Part shown: positions 44,488 to 52,628 of the stretch, piece after piece | Position numbering within the stretch: the first letter of the stretch is position 1 | Layout: each line of letters begins with the position of its first letter | Assembly: GCA_025517485.1 (NCBI GenBank) | Contig: JAOPKB010000001.1 | Location: 124,001 to 188,000 of the forward strand | DNA length: 64,000 nt | Direction: 5' to 3' | Source of the DNA: Natronoglomus mannanivorans | GTDB taxonomy: Archaea; Halobacteriota; Halobacteria; Halobacteriales; Natrialbaceae | The notes under the pieces: model-generated | What the model was told of the DNA's origin: nothing | The model's input: the letters and a program-made list of their open reading frames with translations, nothing else | The model's database searches: none | Program-made: the position numbers and the translations under genes

Positions 44488-44547
44488 TTTCTCCCTCTCT
44501 TCTCTTCCGTCTCTTCCTCCTTCTTTCTCTCTTTCCGTCTTCCCTCC
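44488..44547. repeat. 60-base polypyrimidine tract
   Basis: Only two purines (G at 44509 and 44537) interrupt a run of C and T just after the metE stop. On the other strand it is purine-only. Its T-rich parts may end the metE transcript; the homopurine/homopyrimidine asymmetry could also adopt triplex DNA. Confidence 0.85.
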
Positions 44548-44646
44548 ATCTTCACGCTCCCACCGCTACGGACTGACCGACCGTCACACCGCTCGAGCGC
44601 CCTGTTCAAGGTCAATCACTTTTCGTCCCGGGATCGAACGAGCGGT

Positions 44647-45684
44647 ATGGACGAGTTGCTCTCGAGCGACACGCTCCGGGGACGAACCGGCGAGAGTCGG
44701 ATCGCCCACTGGATCCTACTCGATGCGAATCGGTGGCTGCTCGCGGGACTGTTGTCTCTCGTGGTCTTCACCACGTTCGTCGGTCTCGGAGCGATTTCCC
44801 CGCCGCTTCGAGAGTCGATGGAGAGTGCAGCATCCGTGGATACTGCCTTTCAGGCGCTGATCGCCGCCGTCCTCACCGGCGTTACGCTCGTCGTCTCGAT
44901 CAATCAACTGGTCCTCTCACAGGAACTCGGTCGGCTGGGTGACCAGCAGACGTGGATGAACGAGGCGATGGCGTACCGACAGCGCGTCGAGGACCTGTTC
45001 GGGACGGTCGGACCGCCCGATCCCTCGCAGTTTCTGCAGTCGCTCGTTCAGACGAGCAGCGATCGGGCGGAGGCCCTTCAGGAGGCGGTCACCGACAGCG
45101 ACGACGAAACACTTCGCCACCGGACCGACCGACTGGTCGAGAACATCTGCCAAAACTCGGAGGAGGTCAGTTCCCAGCTCGAGACGTCCGACTTCGGCGA
45201 GTTCGGCGTCCTGCGTTCGGGATTGAACTACAACTACTCCTGGAAGATCTACGCGGTCCGGCGGCTACGCCACGAACACGAAGACACGCTCGGCGACGAC
45301 GAACGGGCGGCGTTCGAGGAGCTGATCGACGTACTGACGCTGTTCGGACCAGCGCTCGAGCACTTCAAGTCGCTGTACTTCCAGTGGGAACTCGTCCGCC
45401 TCACACGGTCGATCCTGTACGCCGGGCTGCCGGGTGCAGTCGCCGCCACGGCGACGGTGTTGTACCTCGATCCGGGGTCGGTTCCGGGTGCGACACTCGG
45501 CGTGGACAATCTCGTCTGGCTCGTCAGCGCCAGCGCGACGATCGCGCTCGTTCCGTTCTGTCTGCTCGGTGCCTACGTCCTTCGAATCGCGACGATTTCG
45601 AAGCGAACCGGCTCTCTCGGCCCGTTCATCCTCCGGCAGGCGGAACGAACGGCGGCGATCGACTGGGAGGAAAACGAGGAGTGA
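44647..45684 (+). CDS. Hypothetical four-helix membrane protein
   Basis: 345 residues, family not recognised. Two helices near the N-terminus (WLLAGLLSLVVFTTFVGLGAI and FQALIAAVLTGVTLVVSINQLVL) and two near the C-terminus (SILYAGLPGAVAATATVLYL and LVWLVSASATIALVPFCLLGAYVL) flank a ~170-residue cytosolic-looking helical domain. Symmetry of the layout suggests a dimeric membrane-bound helical module. Upstream TATA is weak. Neighbours do not indicate function. Confidence 0.75.
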   Translation: MDELLSSDTLRGRTGESRIAHWILLDANRWLLAGLLSLVVFTTFVGLGAISPPLRESMESAASVDTAFQALIAAVLTGVTLVVSINQLVLSQELGRLGDQQTWMNEAMAYRQRVEDLFGTVGPPDPSQFLQSLVQTSSDRAEALQEAVTDSDDETLRHRTDRLVENICQNSEEVSSQLETSDFGEFGVLRSGLNYNYSWKIYAVRRLRHEHEDTLGDDERAAFEELIDVLTLFGPALEHFKSLYFQWELVRLTRSILYAGLPGAVAATATVLYLDPGSVPGATLGVDNLVWLVSASATIALVPFCLLGAYVLRIATISKRTGSLGPFILRQAERTAAIDWEENEE

Positions 45685-45763
45685 CGGAGGCGGTCGTCGT
45701 TGACTCGCCGCAACGTATCGAGTCGCTTTTGATCGCTCCGGGACGAATACGATCCAGAGAACT

Positions 45764-46450
45764 GTGTTGTCGGTCGAACTCCACGTCCACTCGTCGCTGT
45801 CTTACGACGGGCGCGACCCCGTCGATCTCATCTTAGAGCAAGCGGCAGCCGTCGGCCTCGACGCCGTCGCCGTCACCGACCACGACGAGATCGATGCCAG
45901 CCTCGAGGCCGTCGAACGCGCGCCGGAGTACGGACTGATCGCGATCCCGGGGATCGAAATCTCGAGCAAAGCCGGCCACGTCCTGGGGCTCGGTGTCCAG
46001 GAGGCTATCCCGCCCGGCCTCCCCTACGAGGAGACCCTCGAGCGAATCCACGAGCAAGGGGGAATCGCCGTCGTCCCTCACCCCTATCAGGAGTCACGAC
46101 ACGGCGTGATGGCCCGAATCACCAGTACGCAACTCGCGCAGGCCGACGCGATCGAAGTGTACAACTCCCGGTTGCTCACCGGTCGGGCGAACCGACAGGC
46201 CGAACGGTTCGCCCGCGCCCGTGACCTGCCGATGACCGCCGGCAGCGACGCCCACATCAGCGAGATGGTCGGGCAAGCGGTCACCCGCGTCGGCGCAACC
46301 GAGCGAAGCAGCGACGCCATCTTGCAGGCGATCGCCGACGGACAGACCTCCGTCGAAGGGAAACGGACACCCTGGCACATCAGTTTCAGACAGGCCGCCG
46401 GAGGTGCAAAGCGCCGCGTACTGAGTCGCGTGGCGGAACTCCTCGAATGA
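45764..46450 (+). CDS. PHP-domain phosphoesterase
   Basis: 228 residues from GTG 45764 (TTG 45767 possible). PHP metal motifs are intact: ELHVHSSLSYDG, AVTDHDEI, a Glu in PGIEISS, VVPHPYQES and GSDAHI. It is a short PHP protein like those acting on phosphorylated sugars or nucleotides (for example 3',5'-nucleoside bisphosphatase). Its stop overlaps the next start by four bases, so it is translationally coupled to the asparagine-synthetase-like gene. Confidence 0.9.
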   Translation: MLSVELHVHSSLSYDGRDPVDLILEQAAAVGLDAVAVTDHDEIDASLEAVERAPEYGLIAIPGIEISSKAGHVLGLGVQEAIPPGLPYEETLERIHEQGGIAVVPHPYQESRHGVMARITSTQLAQADAIEVYNSRLLTGRANRQAERFARARDLPMTAGSDAHISEMVGQAVTRVGATERSSDAILQAIADGQTSVEGKRTPWHISFRQAAGGAKRRVLSRVAELLE

Positions 46451-47580
46451 CGTCCTATCTCCACAGTGGCAGTACCGACGTCGACGTCGATACCGTCCGC
46501 GAGGCACTCGAGCATCGTGATCCGTTTCCCGGCACGGCGGGATTCGCGGGCGAAGTCGACGGGAAACTCGTCCGGGACGTGCTCGGTCGGGTCCCGCTGT
46601 TTCTCGAACGGGATCTGGACTGGGAGACCTCGAATCCCCTCGCACCCGCCGACTGGGCGTTTTCGCCCGCGGAACTCGAGGAGCCGGAGCTCGTTTCAGC
46701 TGGGACGGTCGTCGATAGCGACGGCCCGAATCGAGTGTGGCGCCTGCCCGACCTCGCCCCCGAACCGGAGCACGACCGAGCGCTCGAGGCCGTCGACCGT
46801 GCGATTCGGACGGCCATCGACGCGGTCCGCTCCGAAAACGCAGACACCGCCGTCGCCTTCTCGGGCGGCGTCGACTCCGCGCTCGTCGCCGAACTGCTCG
46901 ACGCTCCGCTGTACGTGGCGGGTTTCCCAGACAGCCACGACGTCGAGGCCGCTCGAACCGCCGCCGACGCGATGGGCCGCGAGCTCACCGTCGTCGAACT
47001 CACACACGACGACCTCGAGCGGGCCGTCCCGCAGGTCGCACGCGCGACCGGGCGAACCAACGCGATGGACGTCCAGATCGCACTCCCGCTGTATCTCACC
47101 GGAGAACGGGCCGCGGCGGACGGCTTCGACCGGCTCGCGGTCGGGCAGGGTGCCGACGAACTGTTCGGCGGCTACGAGAAGGTCGTCCGCCTCGACCACC
47201 GCGTCGAGGCCGAGACCGTCCGCGGCGCCGTTCGCGAACAGATCCTGACGCTCGCGGATCAGCTCCCTCGGGACGTCCTGGCGCTCGAGGCCGCCGGTGT
47301 CGACCCGGTCGCGCCGTTGCTCCACGACGCGGTCGTCGAGGCGGCCCTCGCGTTACCGACCGAGTTGCTGGTGACCGACGAGGCCCGAAAGTACGGGTTC
47401 CGTCGGGTCGCTGCGGAGTACCTTCCCGAAACCGTGGTTCACCGAGAGAAGAAGGCAGTCCAGTACGGTAGCCTCGCCGCGCGTGAGCTCGATCGACTCG
47501 CGAGACAGGCGGGATACAAACGGCGGATGGACGATCACGTCACGAAGTACGTTCGGTCGCTGCTCGAGTCGTCTTCCTAG
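46447..47580 (+). CDS. Asparagine-synthetase-like ATP pyrophosphatase without active glutaminase site
   Basis: 377 residues. The PP-loop AVAFSGGVDSALVAEL binds ATP, and VGQGADELFGGYEKVVRLDH plus VHREKKAVQYGS match the synthetase domain of asparagine synthetase B. The N-terminal ~120 residues retain GTAGFAGEVDGKLVRDVLGRVPLFLERD and SAGTVVDSD, echoes of the class II glutaminase fold, but there is no Cys2 nucleophile (the chain begins MTSYL). It should therefore use ammonia or another nucleophile. Coupling to the PHP gene is unusual for a plain asparagine synthetase. Confidence 0.85.
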   Translation: MTSYLHSGSTDVDVDTVREALEHRDPFPGTAGFAGEVDGKLVRDVLGRVPLFLERDLDWETSNPLAPADWAFSPAELEEPELVSAGTVVDSDGPNRVWRLPDLAPEPEHDRALEAVDRAIRTAIDAVRSENADTAVAFSGGVDSALVAELLDAPLYVAGFPDSHDVEAARTAADAMGRELTVVELTHDDLERAVPQVARATGRTNAMDVQIALPLYLTGERAAADGFDRLAVGQGADELFGGYEKVVRLDHRVEAETVRGAVREQILTLADQLPRDVLALEAAGVDPVAPLLHDAVVEAALALPTELLVTDEARKYGFRRVAAEYLPETVVHREKKAVQYGSLAARELDRLARQAGYKRRMDDHVTKYVRSLLESSS

Positions 47581-47608
47581 AGACGGACGTCTGCTCACCG
47601 ACTCAGGT

Positions 47609-47737
47609 TCAGGTCCAGACCCGAAGACACTCGGTCGAACAGAAGTGGAGATCGACCTGCTCGCTCGGATCGTTCTCGACGTACGTCGTGAGCGTGTACG
47701 CGATCGAGTCCATCGTATCGCAGTTATCGCACATCAT
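47609..47737 (-). CDS. 42-residue zinc-finger microprotein
   Basis: A short frame from ATG 47737 (or 47734) to TGA 47609 encodes MMCDNCDTMDSIAYTLTTYV followed by ENDPSEQVDLHFCSTECLRVWT. CxxC plus FCSxxCxxxW is the pattern of small haloarchaeal treble-clef-type zinc fingers. It sits between the Asn-synthetase-like gene and tfb. Nothing else is seen in 47581-47885 except an AT-rich promoter candidate (ATTAATATGA, 47810-47819). Confidence 0.75.
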   Translation of the reverse strand: MMCDNCDTMDSIAYTLTTYVENDPSEQVDLHFCSTECLRVWT

Positions 47738-47885
47738 ACTCGAGTGTTCATCGATATCCTCCTTCAGTATGCAGTTGCTAGTGACTGTTCACGATTCGTT
47801 ACTGTCTGATTAATATGACATTCATCGAGAGCGGACGGTCGGTTTCCGAAGAGGCGTTGAAATCCCCTTCACAGTCTCGCCACGC

Positions 47886-48878
47886 TCAGGCCGACGCACG
47901 CTCTTCGGCCTCGAGCAACTCGTGATACCGGTTCCGAATCGTCACTTCGGAGATGCTGGCGACGCCCGACACCTCGTTCTGGGTCACCTTCTCGTTGGTC
48001 AACAGTGCGGCGGCGTAGACGGCTGCAGCGGCGAGTCCGACCGGTGACTTCCCCGAGTGGATCTCCTGGTCTTTCGCCGATTTGAGGAGATTTCGGGCAC
48101 GCCGCTCGGTCTCGTCGGAGAGGTCGAGGTCGCTCGCGAACCGCGGCACGTAGCTTTCGGGATCTGCGGGCTGGACCTCGAGACCGAGTTCGCGGATCAC
48201 GTACCGGTACGTGCGGGCGATCTCGTCTTTCTCGACGCGGCTGACGGCAGTGATCTCGTCGAGGCTGCGGGGAGTTCCGGCTTGACGGGCCGCGGCGTAC
48301 AGCGACGACGTGGCGACGCCCTCGATCGAACGGCCGGGGAGGAGATCCTCCTCGAGCGCCCGGCGGTAGATGACGCTGGCGGTCTCGCGGACGTTGTCGG
48401 GGAGGCCGAGCGCGCTGGCCATCCGGTCGATTTCGCCGAGTGCCTGCTTCAGATTTCGTTCTTTGGAGTCGCGAGTCCGGAAGCGCTCGTTCCAGGTGCG
48501 AAGCCGTTGCATCTTCTGGCGCTGGCGACTCGAGAGGGATTTCCCGTAGGCGTCTTTGTCCTGCCAGCCGATGTTGGTCGACAGGCCCTGGTCGTGCATC
48601 ATGTTCGTCGTCGGGGCGCCGACGCGACTCTTTTCGTCTTTTTCGCTCGAATTGAACGCACGCCACTCGGGACCGCGGTCGATCTCGCCTTCGTCGACGA
48701 CGAGCCCGCAGTCGTCACAGACGGTCTCGCCGTGTTCGGCGTCGTTCAGGACGTTTCCGCCACACTCCGGACAGCGCTCTCGCTCGTCGTTCGACTCTGT
48801 CGGTTCGGTTTCGGTCTTGCGCTCGGTCTCGATCGCTCGCTGCTCGTCAGTGTGTGTTCGAATGGTGGAATCAGTCAT
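47886..48878 (-). CDS. tfb: Transcription initiation factor IIB
   Basis: 330 residues. Zinc ribbon CPECGGNVLNDAEHGETVCDDCG, B-reader region (RGPEWRAFNSSEKDEKSRVGAPTT), then two cyclin repeats (first starts NLKQALGEIDRMASALGL; second around FASDLDLSDETERRARNLL). It recruits RNA polymerase to TBP-bound promoters and contacts BRE. The first ~35 residues form a Thr/Glu-rich extension usual in haloarchaeal TFBs, which exist as several paralogues. A TATA element (ACTATAATAA, minus strand, ~48921-48930) is ~47 bases upstream. Confidence 0.97.
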   Translation of the reverse strand: MTDSTIRTHTDEQRAIETERKTETEPTESNDERERCPECGGNVLNDAEHGETVCDDCGLVVDEGEIDRGPEWRAFNSSEKDEKSRVGAPTTNMMHDQGLSTNIGWQDKDAYGKSLSSRQRQKMQRLRTWNERFRTRDSKERNLKQALGEIDRMASALGLPDNVRETASVIYRRALEEDLLPGRSIEGVATSSLYAAARQAGTPRSLDEITAVSRVEKDEIARTYRYVIRELGLEVQPADPESYVPRFASDLDLSDETERRARNLLKSAKDQEIHSGKSPVGLAAAAVYAAALLTNEKVTQNEVSGVASISEVTIRNRYHELLEAEERASA

Positions 48879-49065
48879 TGTCCAATCGGGGACGACAGCT
48901 CAGTAGAGAACAGTCTGCTATTATTATAGTAGAGCGAGCGGCTTAAAATTTGTGCATGATATATCCCCGGTCCCGTGGATCGACGCTTCCGTCTCGATCG
49001 GCGACCCGATCGAAAACAGTCGAGTCACCATCTGTCTGCGTTGGTCGTCCGCGTACACGTACCGA

Positions 49066-49074
49066 AACCCTTAC
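49066..49074 (+). promoter_or_regulatory. Weak TATA-like element before gatC
   Basis: AACCCTTAC is centred 29 bases before ATG 49100. A second AT-rich element (GCTTAAAATT, 48941-48950) further up would give a ~130-base leader. Confidence 0.4.
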
Positions 49075-49099
49075 TCCCCGCTGGGAACTGCGAGAAAGC

Positions 49100-49378
49100 A
49101 TGAGCGACGACGCCGTCAATCCCGAGGAAGTCCGTCACGTCGCGGGGCTTGCCCGGATCGATCTCGAGGACAGCGAGGTCGATCGATTCGCCGAGCAGTT
49201 CGCCGACATCCTCGCAGCCTTCGAAACGCTCGACGAGGTGCCGGAAGTCGACCGCGACGCCGACCTCGCGAACGTGATGCGTCCCGACGAGGAACACGAC
49301 TGTCTCGAGACCGATCGAGCCCTCGAGAACGCCCCCGAGAGCGAAGACGGCTACTTCAAAGGACCGAACGTCTCCTAA
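49100..49378 (+). CDS. gatC: Asp-tRNA(Asn)/Glu-tRNA(Gln) amidotransferase subunit C
   Basis: 92 residues. NPEEVRHVAGLARIDLEDSEVDRFAEQFADIL is the GatC helical belt and ENAPESEDGYFKGPNV the conserved tail. It stabilises GatA in the GatCAB complex. One base separates its stop from gatA. gatB is not in this window. Confidence 0.96.
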   Translation: MSDDAVNPEEVRHVAGLARIDLEDSEVDRFAEQFADILAAFETLDEVPEVDRDADLANVMRPDEEHDCLETDRALENAPESEDGYFKGPNVS

Positions 49379-49379
49379 T

Positions 49380-50657
49380 ATGTCCGAGAACATTTTCATC
49401 ACCGACGCGGAGCTCGCGGGCGACGACGCCGACGAGGGTCCCCTCGCCGGCCGAACGGTCGCCGTCAAAGACAACATCTCGACGGAGGGCGTGCGGACGA
49501 CCTGCGGGTCCCGGATGCTCGAGGAGTACGTCCCGCCGTACGATGCGACGGTCGTCTCTCGACTCAAAGACGCGGGTGCGACCATCGTCGGCAAGACGAA
49601 CATGGACGAGTTCGGGATGGGGACGACGACCGAGACGTCGTACTTCGGGTCGACGGACAATCCGGCCGCACCCGGTCACGTTCCAGGCGGGTCCTCCGGT
49701 GGCTCTGCGGCTGCCGTCGCCGCAGGCGAAGCCGATCTGGCGCTGGGATCGGACACCGGTGGCTCGATTCGTTGCCCGGCTGCTTTCTGTGGTGTCGTCG
49801 GGATCAAGCCCACCTACGGACTGGTCTCCCGGTACGGACTGGTCGCCTACGCGAACAGCTTAGAACAGATCGGCCCCTTCGGGTCGACCGTCGAGGAGGC
49901 CGCCGAACTGCTCGACGTGATCGCCGGTCCAGACGAGCGCGACGCGACGACGCGCCAAGCCCCTGATTCGAACGCGAGTTACGCTGCCGCCGCCGACGGC
50001 GACGTCGACGGCCTCTCGATCGGCGTCCCGACGGAACTGCTCGAGGGCGCCGACGAGGGTGTCGTCGATACGTTCTGGGACGCACTTGCCGACCTCGAAG
50101 AGCAGGGCGCGGAGTACCACGAAGTCAGTCTCCCGTCGGTCGAACACGCCGTCGAGGCCTACTACGTGATCGCGATGTCGGAGGCCTCCTCGAACCTCGC
50201 GCGGTTCGACGGCGTCCGCTACGGCAACTCCGGGGGCTACGAGGGCAACTGGAACGACGCCTTCGGCCGGGCTCGCGAGGAGGGCTTCGGCGACGAGGTC
50301 AAACGGAGAATACTGCTGGGAACGTACGCACTCTCGGCCGGCTACCACGACAAGTACTACAAGAAAGCCCAGGACGCCAGAGCGTGGGTCAAACAGGACT
50401 TCGACCAGGCACTCTCGAGCGCGGACGTCCTCGCCAGCCCCACGATGCCCGTCCCACCGTTCGAACTCGGCGAGAGCCTCGACGACCCCATGCAGATGTA
50501 TCTCGCAGACGCCAACACCGTGCCGGTGAACCTCGCGGATCTGCCTGCAGTCTCCGTTCCCGCCGGAGAGACGGATGGCCTCCCAGTCGGACTCCAGCTG
50601 ATCGGCCCGGCGTTCGGTGAGCAGCAGGTCATTCGAGCCGCGAGTGCACTCGACTAA
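49380..50657 (+). CDS. gatA: Asp-tRNA(Asn)/Glu-tRNA(Gln) amidotransferase subunit A
   Basis: 425 residues, slightly shorter than bacterial GatA (~485). Amidase-signature triad elements: AVKDNISTEG (Lys), GGSSGGSAAAVAAG (cis-Ser) and LGSDTGGSIRCPAAFCG (nucleophile Ser). It releases ammonia from glutamine for transamidation of misacylated tRNA. Forms an operon with gatC. Confidence 0.96.
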   Translation: MSENIFITDAELAGDDADEGPLAGRTVAVKDNISTEGVRTTCGSRMLEEYVPPYDATVVSRLKDAGATIVGKTNMDEFGMGTTTETSYFGSTDNPAAPGHVPGGSSGGSAAAVAAGEADLALGSDTGGSIRCPAAFCGVVGIKPTYGLVSRYGLVAYANSLEQIGPFGSTVEEAAELLDVIAGPDERDATTRQAPDSNASYAAAADGDVDGLSIGVPTELLEGADEGVVDTFWDALADLEEQGAEYHEVSLPSVEHAVEAYYVIAMSEASSNLARFDGVRYGNSGGYEGNWNDAFGRAREEGFGDEVKRRILLGTYALSAGYHDKYYKKAQDARAWVKQDFDQALSSADVLASPTMPVPPFELGESLDDPMQMYLADANTVPVNLADLPAVSVPAGETDGLPVGLQLIGPAFGEQQVIRAASALD

Positions 50658-50700
50658 TCGGCCGATAACCGCTCGACTCGAGCGGTGTGCTCGTAGATAG

Positions 50701-50710
50701 ATATTTATAC
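50701..50710 (+). promoter_or_regulatory. TATA box of the gene at 50760
   Basis: ATATTTATAC lies about 54 bases before ATG 50760, predicting a leader of about 28 bases. Confidence 0.65.
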
Positions 50711-50759
50711 TGTTTTGACGAATGTTCACGTCACTGGATACATCTCCGGGGAAGGTACT

Positions 50760-51173
50760 ATGAAGATTGCACAGAACCATACGGTCGAATTCGACGAGTT
50801 CTCTCGTGCGTGTGATCTCGTCGAGGAGTACTTCGGAGACACGATCGCCGACGTCGCACTCCACGCTCCCGTCTCACACCGACAACTCGTCGCCGTCCTC
50901 GCGCGCGCACAGCTTTCGGGCCGCCAACTGGCGATCGACGGCCTGACCGAACAGGGCGAGATCGTCTACCAGTCCAACGACGAGACGCTCCTCTGGCTCG
51001 ACGGGGACTTCTGGAGCGACATGCGCGGCCTCCACCACCTCAAACCGGACGAGGGACGAGCCGCCCGCGAGGTCCATCGACGACTCATCGAGGCGATCGA
51101 CGGCGACGTCTCCTACTACAACCGCGAACGGGATCCGTTCGTCCTGATCGAACGGCGACTCGCTCGAGACTGA
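50760..51173 (+). CDS. Hypothetical protein
   Basis: 137 residues, soluble, not assigned to a family. It has alternating helix/strand text (VVEFDE-like N-term, RACDLVEEYFGDTIADVALHAPVSHRQLVAVLARAQ) and ends DPFVLIERRLARD. The middle (QGEIVYQSNDETLLWLDGDFW) resembles a compact beta hairpin. A strong TATA box supports expression as a single gene. Confidence 0.65.
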   Translation: MKIAQNHTVEFDEFSRACDLVEEYFGDTIADVALHAPVSHRQLVAVLARAQLSGRQLAIDGLTEQGEIVYQSNDETLLWLDGDFWSDMRGLHHLKPDEGRAAREVHRRLIEAIDGDVSYYNRERDPFVLIERRLARD

Positions 51174-51300
51174 TTTCGTCGATTCTGCAGTGTCTCTGCG
51201 TCGTATCTGTGTTCCGTCCAGCAGCTATCGCTCTCTCGATCGAACGCGTGATAACTCGCTAAAACAGTATTCGATCGACCGCTCGCTTCCGACGCGACGC

Positions 51301-51660
51301 TCACTCCTGATAGGCGAGGTTCATGATCCACTGCGAGAACGCGTCGCTGTTGGGATCGACCTCCTCCTCACCGATGAACGGCGAGAGCATGTCGCCGGCC
51401 ATCAAGAGCGTGAAGTCGAGGTCTCGAGCGGTCGGCGTGATGTAGTAGGTGTTGTGCCCGTCGTAGACCGTGTCCTCTCGGTCGACGAGTTCCTTTTCGA
51501 CGAGCGATTCGACGATCCTGCTTCCCTTTCGCGACGATACGTCGAGTTCCTTCCAGAAGTCACTCTGGTGGATCCCACCGGATTCCCGGACCAGTTCGAG
51601 TCCGGCGCGCTCGTCTACGGTGAGTTCCGCCTCGGCCTCGGAGATACTCACGGTGACCAC
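51301..51660 (-). CDS. Winged-helix MarR-like regulator
   Basis: 119 residues with GTG start at 51660. ELTVDERAGLELVRESGGIHQSDFWKELDVSSRKGSRIVESLVEKELV is a helix-turn-helix, and DGHNTYYITPTARDLDFTLLM is the wing. The C-terminal ~35 residues (LSPFIGEEEVDPNSDAFSQWIMNLAYQ) could mediate dimerisation. A TATA-like CATTTAAG on the minus strand (51732-51739) overlaps the 3' end of the NRDE gene, so it can be transcribed independently. Confidence 0.82.
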   Translation of the reverse strand: MVTVSISEAEAELTVDERAGLELVRESGGIHQSDFWKELDVSSRKGSRIVESLVEKELVDREDTVYDGHNTYYITPTARDLDFTLLMAGDMLSPFIGEEEVDPNSDAFSQWIMNLAYQE

Positions 51661-51732
51661 CCGGCACTGGTGTCCGTGCGTACCGCTACTGGCAGGAGTG
51701 CGTCCATACCCAAAACACGTGCGGCGATCCGC

Positions 51733-52569
51733 TTAAATGTGCCCTTCGACGTCGACAGCCTCGTAGGGCGTGCGACACGGTGGGCCGTCGGCGTACGCGT
51801 AGGTGAGTCGTGAGTTCGGGTCCAATCTCGCTCGTGATTCTGATTCTGATTCCGGTTCCGATACTGAATCCACGACCGGCTCCGACCGGCCGACCGAGAG
51901 CAACGAGGACGACCGCGTCCCGAACCCGTCGCCGTGAACGCACACGCCGTACTCGTGATCGCCCAACACCGTCCCGGCACGCTCGAGCCACGCACTCGAG
52001 TGCTCGCCGTCAGGATCGACCGCGAGCGCATCCCGAACCCGTCGAGCACTCTCTGCTTGTCCGGCGCCCACCTCCGGGCGAACGTCCGGAATCGAGAACT
52101 GTTCCGTGTCGCCGGCGCCGACGAACCCGACGTTGACGACGACGTGAACGCCGGGGTCGAAGCCGGTGACCGTCAACTCCCCGTCCCACTCGAGGCAGAC
52201 GGCGTCGTCGGCGTCGGCGAGAACGAGGTTGAACCCGTCGTACTCGTTTTCGGTCGTGGTCTGCTCGACGACCTCGAGCGCCTCGAGAACCGACTCGCAC
52301 TCGAGGGTGTCTCCGACGAGCAGGCCGCGCGATCGGTCGGCGTCGGTCTCGCGGTCGAGCCACCGGTTCGTGATCCCGGCGACGACGCCGTACTCGTTGA
52401 CGCCGATCCACGTCCCACCTGCCTCGGTGTCTCGCGGTGCGACGACGCGAGGGGTTTTTCGGTAGATACCCGGCGGCTCTGACGGCCGCTCGAGGGCTTC
52501 GTCACGGTTCGCCGCGACGGCGACCGGTGCGTCGTCGAGGACCTGCCACGCGAGGGTGAGGGTACACAC
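51733..52569 (-). CDS. NRDE (TANGO2-like) family protein
   Basis: 278 residues beginning with the N-terminal cysteine block MCTLTLAWQVLDDAPVAVAANRDEAL, which contains the NRDE signature, followed by GGTWIGVNEYGVVAGITNR. Ntn-hydrolase-like architecture with Cys2 as the possible nucleophile. TANGO2 homologues are linked to haem or acyl handling in eukaryotes; the archaeal role is unknown. The C-terminal third has a low-complexity SEPESESES stretch. Confidence 0.9.
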   Translation of the reverse strand: MCTLTLAWQVLDDAPVAVAANRDEALERPSEPPGIYRKTPRVVAPRDTEAGGTWIGVNEYGVVAGITNRWLDRETDADRSRGLLVGDTLECESVLEALEVVEQTTTENEYDGFNLVLADADDAVCLEWDGELTVTGFDPGVHVVVNVGFVGAGDTEQFSIPDVRPEVGAGQAESARRVRDALAVDPDGEHSSAWLERAGTVLGDHEYGVCVHGDGFGTRSSSLLSVGRSEPVVDSVSEPESESESRARLDPNSRLTYAYADGPPCRTPYEAVDVEGHI

Positions 52570-52628
52570 GGTAGTCGATAGTAGCGTGGTCGAGCGGTTT
52601 AACTTCGCCTTCGAATTCGGGTCGATCG

